Shown here piece by piece: positions 1 to 5,993 of a stretch of DNA of 6,454 bases. A model generated the notes under the pieces. The model saw only the letters and a list, made by a program, of their open reading frames with translations. It searched no databases and had not been told where the DNA came from. The DNA is from Desulfobacteraceae bacterium. Lineage in GTDB: Bacteria; Desulfobacterota; Desulfobacteria; Desulfobacterales; Desulfobacteraceae. Every line of letters begins with the position of its first letter. Position 1 is the stretch's first letter. Position numbers and translations under genes: made by a program. The DNA is taken from assembly GCA_022712835.1 (NCBI GenBank), contig JAFLJU010000553.1:1-6454 (forward strand), read 5' to 3'.

Positions 1-1
1 T

Positions 2-736
2 GTGGTATTGCCCTCCTTTTGCTTTGCTGAAAAAAACGGCACCTTTAGCAATACAGAGCGGAGAGTTCAGCGGGTCAGAAAAGCCGTGGAAGCACCGGGA
101 GAAGCACGCCGGGACTGGGAAATAATCTGCGGCATTGCCACCCGAATGGGCTATGAAATGACCTATGAAAACAGCCATGAGATTTTTAAGGAAATCTGCC
201 AGGTAACCCCATCCTATAGGGGAATCACCTGGGAGAGAATCGATAAAATCGGCATTCATTGGCCCTGCCCCGATGAAGATCACCCAGGAACGCCCATTCT
301 GCATACCGCTCAATTTACAAGGGGAAAAGGCATGTTTCATGCCATTGAACATACCCCCCCGGCAGAGCTGACCGATGAGAAATATCCCTTTATCCTCACC
401 ACGGGACGGGTTCTATATCATTATCACACCGGCACCATGACCATGCGAACCGACGGCCTTAATCAGCTGTCACCCGAGTGTTTTGTGGAAATATCGGACA
501 AGGACGTGGAAAAGCTGGGACTTAGCACCGGCGAAATGGTGGACGTTTCCTCCCGGAGGGGCAAAATCACGGCCAAACTCAAGGTATCCTCAAAGGCAGT
601 GGAGGGAACAGTTTTTATCCCCTTCCACTTTGCCAATGCGGCGGCCAATGAACTGACCAACGGTGAGCTTGACCCCACTGCCAAAATCCCTGAGTTCAAG
701 GTCTGCGCCATCAACATTGAGCCAGCATCTGCCTAA
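2..736 (+). CDS. fdhA: Formate dehydrogenase alpha (catalytic molybdopterin) subunit, C-terminal fragment
   Basis: This is the last 244 codons of a formate dehydrogenase alpha subunit, the Mo/W-bis-MGD enzyme that oxidises formate to CO2; the gene is cut by the left edge. The first codon in the window is GTG, read here as an internal valine, not a start. Seen in the fragment: VLPSFCFAEKNGTFSNTERR at residues 2-21, a stretch typical of FdhA/FdhF (TIGR01591-like) proteins, followed by RVRKAVEAPGEARRDW. The C-terminal molybdopterin-dinucleotide-binding domain begins near residue 128, with TTGRVLYHYHTGTMTMR (133-149), SRRG (184-187), PFHF (207-210), ANELTN (215-220) and DPTAKIPEFKVCA (224-236). 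The selenocysteine/cysteine active site and any N-terminal Fe-S domains lie upstream and cannot be judged. The gene ends with TAA and a strong terminator, so it closes its transcription unit. Other Mo-oxidoreductases share this fold, but the motifs match formate dehydrogenase best. Confidence 0.93.
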   Translation: MVLPSFCFAEKNGTFSNTERRVQRVRKAVEAPGEARRDWEIICGIATRMGYEMTYENSHEIFKEICQVTPSYRGITWERIDKIGIHWPCPDEDHPGTPILHTAQFTRGKGMFHAIEHTPPAELTDEKYPFILTTGRVLYHYHTGTMTMRTDGLNQLSPECFVEISDKDVEKLGLSTGEMVDVSSRRGKITAKLKVSSKAVEGTVFIPFHFANAAANELTNGELDPTAKIPEFKVCAINIEPASA

Positions 737-765
737 GATAGAACCCAACCCATCAACAAGACCCC

Positions 766-804
766 AAAGGGGGCTGGCAACCACTGGTGCCAGCCCCCTT
801 TTTT
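766..804 (+). terminator. Strong rho-independent terminator of the formate dehydrogenase gene
   Basis: An 11-bp perfect stem pairs GGGGGCTGGCA (769-779) with TGCCAGCCCCC (788-798) around an 8-nt loop. Three A-T pairs extend its base (766-768 with 799-801), and it runs into TTTTTT (799-804). It starts 30 nt after the stop codon of the upstream gene. The GC-rich stem and U-tract are a textbook intrinsic terminator. The run AAA before the stem is short, so activity on the opposite strand would be weak. Confidence 0.93.
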
Positions 805-1279
805 ATTGGCACCGACCCCCATGCAAATCCCTTGATCCCGGCAATGGCAACCATTGTCCTATGATTCCAATGGACTCCCCCCACTACCAGCAATTGTGCA
901 TACCCAAATCTGCCGTGGTGATTTAAATTTAATGATCAGCCTTAGAAAAAATATGGATAAAAATTTGGATGACTGGTTTGAAAAAGCCTTTATGTCTTAA
1001 ATGGATATGCCCTTTTACCCGGTTCATCGCAACAAACACAACCGCCAAAAAAACTCGGGCTTCACGTTATAGTTTTCTCCTGATGGCACACCTGAAATTA
1101 CTTCTTTAAAAACTTAATAATACCGTTTGAATTATTGAACATATGAAGAATCAAGATTTCTGCAAGTAAGCATAACTGTTAGGTGAACCTAATTCAAAAA
1201 CAGTTTGACTATGACTTTCGTCGCCGGAACAATCTTCTTTCAGCAATATTACAGAAATCTGGTACAGCCTTAAAACGTC
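805..1279. other. Gene-free stretch between the formate dehydrogenase terminator and the marR promoter
   Basis: I see no convincing coding sequence here on either strand. Only very short reading frames exist, such as a 22-codon one beginning near 931 and a 20-codon one beginning near 1211, with no family resemblance. The first part (to about 900) is still fairly GC-rich, and the rest becomes clearly AT-rich. A small interrupted inverted repeat, AACTGTT (1174-1180) and AACAGTT (1199-1205), flanks AGGTGAACCT; its role is unknown. The stretch may contain decayed gene remnants, but none is recognisable by eye. Confidence 0.5.
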
Positions 1280-1308
1280 TTGACAGTAAAATGAATTTTA
1301 GTTATATG
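1280..1308 (+). promoter_or_regulatory. Putative sigma-70-type promoter of the marR operon
   Basis: A perfect -35 hexamer TTGACA (1280-1285) is followed after 17 nt by TATATG (1303-1308) as the -10 element. A consensus TATAAT also occurs at 1315-1320, but the -35 at its expected distance (TGAATT, 1292-1297) is weak, so it may be an alternative or merely part of the palindrome. The operator palindrome starts right after the first -10 element and would cover the transcription start, fitting repression by the MarR protein encoded just downstream. Confidence 0.62.
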
Positions 1309-1329
1309 GTTAACTATAATATAGTTAAC
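1309..1329. promoter_or_regulatory. Perfect 21-bp palindrome, probable MarR operator
   Basis: The arms GTTAACTATA (1309-1318) and TATAGTTAAC (1320-1329) are exact reverse complements around the single base A1319. The size, AT-rich composition and place between the -10 region and the ribosome binding site are typical of operators bound by winged-helix MarR dimers. A third half-site, TAGTTA (1299-1304), forms a second inverted repeat with TAACTA (1311-1316), so two overlapping sites may exist. Binding by the adjacent regulator is inferred, not shown. Confidence 0.72.
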
Positions 1330-1340
1330 TAACGACAAAA

Positions 1341-1348
1341 GGAGGGGG
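1341..1348 (+). promoter_or_regulatory. Ribosome binding site deciding the GTG start of marR
   Basis: GGAGGGGG lies 6 nt before the GTG at 1355 (9 nt counted from the end of GGAGG). This strong Shine-Dalgarno supports the GTG start, because no in-frame ATG with a comparable site is present nearby. Confidence 0.75.
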
Positions 1349-1354
1349 AATCGA

Positions 1355-1819
1355 GTGTCTGGAAAAACAGATTATGATCTTGAAAATTCATTGGGAATGC
1401 TTCTTGATTGGGCCACACAATTCATGAGACTTGAACTCAATCGAAAATTTAAAGCTGCCGGGCTTCAAGCAACATCGGAGCAATGGAAAATTTTAATTAT
1501 TCTCTGGTTCGAGGATGGATTAACACAACAGCAACTGGCTGATAAAACCCATAAAAATAAAGTTTCAGTTGTAAAGCTTATTGACGGTCTTGAACGTAGG
1601 GGCCTGGTAAACCGATGTCCCGAACCAAAGGATCGAAGAAGTAATCGCATATTTCTTATGCCAAAGGGAAAGAAAATACAGGGAAAGCTTATAGAACTGG
1701 CTAAACAAAACCTTGATCAAGCGGCAACAGGTATTGATTCGGCTGAGATGGCCACATGCAAGAAGGTTCTGAAACAGATCATCTCAAACATGAAAGAAAA
1801 TCTCAATGGTAACAGATAG
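1355..1819 (+). CDS. MarR-family winged-helix transcriptional regulator
   Basis: This 154-residue cytoplasmic protein is the usual size for a MarR regulator, a dimeric ligand-responsive DNA-binding protein that normally represses its own operon. The N-terminal helix (about 8-36) and C-terminal helices (about 105-150) would form the dimer interface. The winged helix-turn-helix spans about 41-105: SEQWKILIIL, then LTQQQLADKT and the recognition helix NKVSVVKLIDGLERRGLV (68-85), then the wing with the family DxRS-type motif DRRS (93-96) and IFLMPKGKK. Cys88 sits at the base of the wing and Cys135 in the C-terminal helices; whether either senses oxidants is unknown. The GTG start is backed by a strong ribosome binding site. 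It lies first in the cluster, directly behind a palindromic operator, and overlaps the transporter gene by 14 nt, so it most likely autoregulates and controls the pump. Family assignment is firm; the ligand is unknown. Confidence 0.93.
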   Translation: MSGKTDYDLENSLGMLLDWATQFMRLELNRKFKAAGLQATSEQWKILIILWFEDGLTQQQLADKTHKNKVSVVKLIDGLERRGLVNRCPEPKDRRSNRIFLMPKGKKIQGKLIELAKQNLDQAATGIDSAEMATCKKVLKQIISNMKENLNGNR

Positions 1820-2996
1820 TAAGATGATTGGGCCGACGATTTTATCGGTGGCGCTGCTTACAGTCATGGCCGGTGCGGCCATCTCTCCTGCCATTTCAAA
1901 TATTGCAAAAGCTTTTTCCAACGCCAGCCCTGGTCTGATCAAGTTGGTGCTTACATTGCCGTCCCTGGTTGTGATTCCCTTTGCATTGATTTCAGGCAGA
2001 CTGTGTGATGCCTTTGGAAAAAGAACAATGCTGCTGACAGGATTAATACTCTATCTTGTCGGAGGCTTAGGAGGTGGATTTGCAGGAACAATAGAAGTTT
2101 TGCTGGGTTGCAGGGCTCTGTTAGGACTTTCTGTGGGCTTGATAATGCCCATATCCACGGCCATTGTCTCAGATTTTTTTGAGGGTGGGGAAGCGATGCA
2201 AATGATGGGTTGGATAAGTGCCTCAAATCACTTTGGTGGTATGGCTGCGCAAATGATATCCGGGATAGTGACAACCTTATGTTGGCGCTATGCTTTCGGT
2301 GCCTATGCGATGGCTTTTGTTGCCATTGGAATGGTTCTTCTCTATTTGCCGGAGCCTGCAAGGGAAAAGGAAACAATCGCCACAACAAAAATGAAATTGC
2401 CAATAATTGTTTATATATACGCATTTGCCATTTTTGCCCTGATGGTGGTGTTCTATACCATCCCCGTAAATCTCTCTTTTTTCATCGAGAAAAATGGAAT
2501 AGGTAATGCTGCTTCATCCGGGATGGCTTTTGCCATGATGACAGGGGCAGCTTTTCTGGTGGGTATTTATTTCCATCGGATACAGGGTGTGCTAAAACTT
2601 TTTTCAGTCGTGATGGCAATTGCTGCTATGGCGGTAGGATCTGGTATCCTTTTCCTTGCCGATGGGATTATTCCCGTATTTTTTGGCGTTGCGTCCATAG
2701 GTCTTGGTGAAGGATTCCTCCTACCCCTTATATTTCACTCTGTCAGGACTACAGTTGATTCATCACAATCGGTCAGGGCCATGGCAATTGTCAGCAGCAT
2801 GATGTACCTGGGACAATTTTTTTCTCCAATTATCATTGATAGCATAGGGAAACAATGGATGCCTGTATCCCAGGGAACCGGGAGTCCATTTATTGTTGCA
2901 TGTTGCATGAATATGGTGGGAATCATCCTTGCTGTAATACTGATTCCAAGCATCAATAAGAATAACAAGCACCATATCAAGACAAGGAAAATTTAA
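1806..2996 (+). CDS. Major facilitator superfamily (MFS) transporter, probable drug/solute efflux
   Basis: This 396-residue inner-membrane protein has about 12 hydrophobic segments, the normal size for an MFS secondary carrier. The first is near residues 8-30. Between segments 2 and 3 it carries MFS motif A, GRLCDAFGKR (64-73), and in segment 4 the motif-B-like RALLGLSVGLIMP (103-115), as in proton-driven efflux pumps. A loop around 183-198 (PEPAREKETIATTKMK) separates the two six-helix halves, and the C-terminus is strongly basic (NKNNKHHIKTRKI). The ATG at 1806 lies inside the end of marR in another frame. Only a weak GAAAG (1792-1796) precedes it, so translational coupling to marR is likely; the ATG at 1824 is an alternative start. 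Pairing with MarR suggests inducible export of a toxic compound, but the substrate cannot be told from sequence and uptake is not excluded. Confidence 0.92.
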   Translation: MVTDSKMIGPTILSVALLTVMAGAAISPAISNIAKAFSNASPGLIKLVLTLPSLVVIPFALISGRLCDAFGKRTMLLTGLILYLVGGLGGGFAGTIEVLLGCRALLGLSVGLIMPISTAIVSDFFEGGEAMQMMGWISASNHFGGMAAQMISGIVTTLCWRYAFGAYAMAFVAIGMVLLYLPEPAREKETIATTKMKLPIIVYIYAFAIFALMVVFYTIPVNLSFFIEKNGIGNAASSGMAFAMMTGAAFLVGIYFHRIQGVLKLFSVVMAIAAMAVGSGILFLADGIIPVFFGVASIGLGEGFLLPLIFHSVRTTVDSSQSVRAMAIVSSMMYLGQFFSPIIIDSIGKQWMPVSQGTGSPFIVACCMNMVGIILAVILIPSINKNNKHHIKTRKI

Positions 2997-2998
2997 TT

Positions 2999-3808
2999 AT
3001 GAAAAGCAAGATCGTTAAGGAGTTGAAACCGTCATTTGAAACTGTTGTTCTTCTAAGAAGCAATGAAAAACCTACCAATGCGACACAGGCCTCACAAGGC
3101 AAGTACTATTGTGTTATGTCCATGTTTGCGCAAGCCGTGACCCGAGGGAAAACCGTAGTTTTTGATCGTGAGACCTATGGATGCCCTGGGGCTTGTGCCG
3201 GCTTGGGGTTTGGTACTGCCTATGACAAAGCCATGGGTGGTTTTGAGACATTTGCTACATTTTTTGCAAGGGGTCTGGAAGATGCAGACGACAAGGAAAA
3301 GTTCAAAGCCATGGCCGAGAAAATGCCTCCCCATGTAACCAGAAAGCTCATTGAAGGAGAACGATTCCATTGCTCAAAGGAGAAAGCGTACAAGTGGATC
3401 ACCAAAGATTTGCCCATTTATGATTTTCCGGAGAAATATCGAATCATCAAGCCGTTGAAGGAAGTCACGGATGCTGAAATACCTGAATCTGTAATCTTCA
3501 CAGTTGATCCCATCCAGCTTACAGCTCTTATGACCCTTGCCGGTTCCATACGGGAAGGGATTAATGATACCGTAACTCCCCAGGGAGCAGCATGTCAGAT
3601 GATAGGTGCTTATGTTTTTAATGAGGCACAATCCCATGATCCAAGAGCCGTTCTCGGTATGATTGACCTGGCAGCCAGAAAAAACGTGAGAAAAATATTG
3701 CCGGACAATATTTTGACGTACGCTATTCCCTGGAAACTCTTTTTAGAGTTAGAAAAAGAATCGGATGAAGGTATTTTTAAATCTCCACTATGGATTGATT
3801 TGCAATAA
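2999..3808 (+). CDS. DUF169 (COG2043-like) family protein of unknown function, cysteine-rich
   Basis: This 269-residue protein has no signal peptide or membrane segment, so it is probably cytoplasmic. It resembles the DUF169 family known mainly from anaerobic bacteria and archaea. Matching landmarks are YYC (36-38), RGKTVVF followed by GCPGACAGLGFG (61-72), PESVIFTVDPIQLTAL (162-177), the AAC of GAACQMIGAY (196-205), and the C-terminal ILTYAIPWKLFLELE. All five cysteines (38, 62, 66, 125, 199) lie at or near these conserved stretches, which suggests metal, Fe-S or redox chemistry; this is inference. The ATG at 2999 has AAGGA at 2984-2988 and starts 2 nt after the transporter stop, so the two are co-translated in practice. 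Its place between an efflux pump and a membrane ferredoxin suggests a redox or substrate-handling role in the same response. No biochemical function is assigned for the family as far as I know. Confidence 0.85.
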   Translation: MKSKIVKELKPSFETVVLLRSNEKPTNATQASQGKYYCVMSMFAQAVTRGKTVVFDRETYGCPGACAGLGFGTAYDKAMGGFETFATFFARGLEDADDKEKFKAMAEKMPPHVTRKLIEGERFHCSKEKAYKWITKDLPIYDFPEKYRIIKPLKEVTDAEIPESVIFTVDPIQLTALMTLAGSIREGINDTVTPQGAACQMIGAYVFNEAQSHDPRAVLGMIDLAARKNVRKILPDNILTYAIPWKLFLELEKESDEGIFKSPLWIDLQ

Positions 3809-3891
3809 GAAATTATTTGTAAACACCCTGTGTCTCGTTTGTAGGTATCCCACCAAAAAACAAGAATCGTTGAAAACTAAAAAGATTATTA

Positions 3892-4743
3892 ATGATGACA
3901 GCATTAACAAAACCCAAAAAAAATATGCAAAGAAAAACAATACGCCGGAAAGGGTTGAATCTAATCCATTTGCTGGATTTTATCCGTTTAATGACAGTCC
4001 TCTTGTTCCTTCCATGGATCGCCTGGGTGCCTGAAACTATTTTCGGTATGGAACTGGAATTTGAATTCGAACTGGCAGTAATTTTGATGTTCATAGTATT
4101 CGGCTCTATCTGGTGTGGCTGGATTTGCCCCTTCGGCAATGCCGATTATTTCATCAGCAAAATTGGAAAATCACTTTTTCCCACCATCCAATTCAACCTC
4201 CCGGAATTTGTTGATAAGCCCCTAAGATATGCAAAGTACATCTTTTTAGCCGGGTTTCTGTATGTCATCGTTTCAAAAGGGGTTGATTACTTCTGGGAAG
4301 ATCATATGATCATGTACAAATCCACGGCCTTTTCATCAGCATATATTCAGGTAAAAAAGGGACTGATCCTGTTGGTACCTCTTTTAATACCTCGATTTTT
4401 CTGTAAATACGTCTGTTTCCAAAAAGCCGGATACAACTTGATTAATCGCCTGTTCCCACTGACCTCAATCAAGCGGGATTCGTCAGTATGTATCTCATGT
4501 CATCGATGTGACAAGGTCTGTCCGGTGCAAATCAATGTATCTGAAAAGGAAACCATATTAGGGGATGATTGTCTGGGATGCTACAACTGTATCAATAAAG
4601 GAGTGTGCCCGGAAAAAGTCGATGCACTTCACCTTTCGTTCATAGGTAAAAAGGTAAATCCGCTAATTCTCAGCATCGCCGCAATTCTTTTTTATTATAT
4701 CCTTACCTGGAGCATCCATACCGTCACCAGTCCGTTCAATTAA
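3892..4743 (+). CDS. NapH/NosR-type membrane-bound 4Fe-4S polyferredoxin
   Basis: This 283-residue membrane protein probably passes electrons between quinone or membrane donors and soluble partners, as NapH-like proteins do. Hydrophobic segments lie near 25-46, 60-78, 114-130, 157-170 and 257-275. It carries the family CxxxCP motif in WCGWICPFG (C75, C79) and a second C-x3-C pair (C171, C175) at the end of a membrane segment. Two ferredoxin-type clusters follow: C200, C203, C206, C210-P, with canonical spacing, and C227, C230, C233, C239-P, where the last gap is five residues instead of three. No napA, nosZ or other known partner is in view, so a role in nitrate or nitrous oxide reduction is not supported. 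The N-terminus is basic. ATG codons at 3892 and 3895 are adjacent and 3925 is a further option; none has a strong ribosome binding site, and an in-frame stop at 3871-3873 limits the start. It lies 83 nt after the DUF169 gene with no terminator between, so co-transcription is plausible. Confidence 0.87.
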   Translation: MMTALTKPKKNMQRKTIRRKGLNLIHLLDFIRLMTVLLFLPWIAWVPETIFGMELEFEFELAVILMFIVFGSIWCGWICPFGNADYFISKIGKSLFPTIQFNLPEFVDKPLRYAKYIFLAGFLYVIVSKGVDYFWEDHMIMYKSTAFSSAYIQVKKGLILLVPLLIPRFFCKYVCFQKAGYNLINRLFPLTSIKRDSSVCISCHRCDKVCPVQINVSEKETILGDDCLGCYNCINKGVCPEKVDALHLSFIGKKVNPLILSIAAILFYYILTWSIHTVTSPFN

Positions 4744-4854
4744 ATTATTTCACTTGCCATTTTGACCATCAGTTAATGTTTCACTGTAATTAATAGGGGC
4801 CCGTGTCATGCTGGTAGTGGTTTTAATTAAAGCGATTTATAATTGATACGGCGG

Positions 4855-4876
4855 AAAACTCAGTTAGAGTTTTTTT
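4855..4876 (+). terminator. Weak intrinsic terminator candidate after the polyferredoxin gene
   Basis: AAAACTC (4855-4861) and GAGTTTT (4867-4873) form a 7-bp stem with a 5-nt loop, followed by TTT so that the T run is seven long (4870-4876). The stem is AT-rich and sits over 110 nt after the stop codon, so it is a modest candidate. The A-rich left arm could also serve the opposite strand. Confidence 0.42.
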
Positions 4877-4949
4877 AAATGGAATTATTGAAGTGTGTTA
4901 TTCTTTGAGACTACCCTTCAATCGAATGCCTTTTAAAAGAAGAAAGACT

Positions 4950-4991
4950 ATGCATAAAAAATTATTGATATTTTTTTTCTGGTTTTTCTGA
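4950..4991 (+). pseudogene. Detached signal-peptide start of the solute-binding protein gene (frameshift at a T8 run)
   Basis: An ATG at 4950, preceded by the purine-rich AGAAGAAAG, encodes MHKKLLIFFFWFF and then meets TGA at 4989-4991. The run TTTTTTTT (4971-4978) lies inside it. If one more T is counted in this run, the frame joins the one at 5012 and gives a classic export signal: MHKKLLIFFFLVFLIILP, then VPIMA just before VEKTIVISG. The fit is too good to be chance, so this is the real 5' end of the downstream gene separated by a one-base shift. It could be a sequencing error, a disabling mutation, or a slippage-controlled switch. Confidence 0.68.
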
Positions 4992-5011
4992 TCATTCTAC
5001 CGGTACCGATA

Positions 5012-5605
5012 ATGGCTGTTGAAAAAACGATTGTCATTTCGGGAACAGATTGGGGACCGTATAACGGGAAGGCTCTTCTAAATCTTGGTTTCTTAACCGA
5101 AATAACTGTGACAGCTCTACAGAGGGTAAACTACAAGACCGATGTAAAACTTGTTCCTTGGAAACGTGCTTTAGTGGGAACTAAAAAAGGATTATACGAT
5201 GCTCTAATGGGAGCCTCCTATACGGAAGAGCGGATAATGTTTTTTTCCTATCCGGAATATTCCTGGAAAAATAAAATGTATTTTTTTTCCCAAAGAGGGA
5301 GAAGTTTCAAATATAAAAAAATAGAAGATTTATGTCCAGCAATGCTGGGAATTTTAAGAGGATCTTTTTATATTAAACGATTTGAATCTATCCCCTGTCT
5401 TGAACTGGATTTGGCAAACGAAGTGGTGCTAAATATCAGAAAATTGATCTCCGGTCGAATAGATCTGTTAATAGATTCGAATGCCTCTATTATGTATTCC
5501 CTTAATAAAGAATTTCCGAATAAGGTGCATTTGATCGAACCAGTAGAGCCAAACTCAAGGATTATTATCCCTATCCTTAATTTTCACCGGGCCTTCCATT
5601 GTTAA
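5012..5605 (+). CDS. Periplasmic solute-binding protein (SBP_bac_3-like), frameshifted at the 5' end and probably short at the 3' end
   Basis: This 197-codon frame resembles the family-3 extracellular solute-binding proteins of polar amino acid ABC transporters, in the stand-alone version common in Desulfobacterota and other Proteobacteria. Seen: the N-terminal ligand-site stretch WGPYNG (14-19), GFLTEITVTALQRVNY (26-41), VPWKRA (48-53), GLYDALMGASYTEER (60-74), a GILRGSFY hinge-side segment (113-120) and LISGRIDLLIDS (145-156). The ATG at 5012 is not the likely native start: it falls at the signal-peptide cleavage region, and the missing signal sequence is encoded from 4950 in another frame. 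After EPVEPNSR the text (IIIPILNFHRAFHC) no longer resembles the family, and the protein stops some tens of residues before the usual C-terminal helix, so the gene may be truncated. No permease or ATPase gene is adjacent. The ligand is unknown. It may be a pseudogene. Confidence 0.78.
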   Translation: MAVEKTIVISGTDWGPYNGKALLNLGFLTEITVTALQRVNYKTDVKLVPWKRALVGTKKGLYDALMGASYTEERIMFFSYPEYSWKNKMYFFSQRGRSFKYKKIEDLCPAMLGILRGSFYIKRFESIPCLELDLANEVVLNIRKLISGRIDLLIDSNASIMYSLNKEFPNKVHLIEPVEPNSRIIIPILNFHRAFHC

Positions 5606-5993
5606 CAATACCAAATCCATCTTTGCTTTTTCAGGATGGCGGAATTTTTCGTATTTTCAGTAATGGTTTAGCGAACTCAATGGAGAGCGCTTGTATTCAT
5701 AGTCCGTCCCCTGATTTTTTCCTGTCATCACCCAGATATTATTAAAAATCCAGGCCTTTCAAATCAAAAACCTGACACAAAATCTTGTGGTTGGGGAAAA
5801 TTTCATTTGATATCAGGACAGTAAACTTTTTACTTTATTTTCTTTTTTAACCGATCAATCCCCAAAACCCTGATAATAGATTAACTCGGATTTGGAATTT
5901 AACAACATGTGATGATGGCACAAACCCGACAAAGGCATATTTTGAATTCCCATAAGTGAAAACAGCATTGTTAAGGTCGCTTGAAATTTGGCA
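5606..5993. other. Non-coding stretch after the solute-binding protein gene
   Basis: I see no convincing gene here. Plus-strand frames after the stop at 5605 are short and do not restore the binding-protein C-terminus. Two minus-strand frames are open together over about 5850-6040 but look like non-protein sequence. There is a small AT-rich hairpin, AGTAAA (5820-5825) with TTTACT (5829-5834), followed by a T-rich tract, and a minor hairpin CACAA (5776-5780) with TTGTG (5785-5789). The right part may belong to the same element as the large palindrome that follows. Confidence 0.45.

Noticed and set aside
463..717. An 84-codon minus-strand frame across the formate dehydrogenase gene
   Set aside because: It is antisense to a clearly recognisable coding region and has no family resemblance.
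663..926. An 87-codon plus-strand frame running from the end of the formate dehydrogenase gene through the terminator
   Set aside because: It overlaps the terminator hairpin and is low-complexity in a proline/serine-rich way, with no ribosome binding site.
1951..2424. A 157-codon minus-strand frame inside the MFS transporter gene
   Set aside because: It has no recognisable motif and lies wholly opposite a well-supported 12-helix transporter.
3765..4034. An 89-codon plus-strand frame bridging the DUF169 and polyferredoxin genes
   Set aside because: It overlaps both real genes in a different frame and shows no domain.
4838..4843. A consensus TATAAT that could be the -10 element of a promoter for the solute-binding protein gene
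   Set aside because: No reasonable -35 element lies 16-18 nt upstream, and a transcript from it would meet the hairpin at 4855-4876 almost at once.
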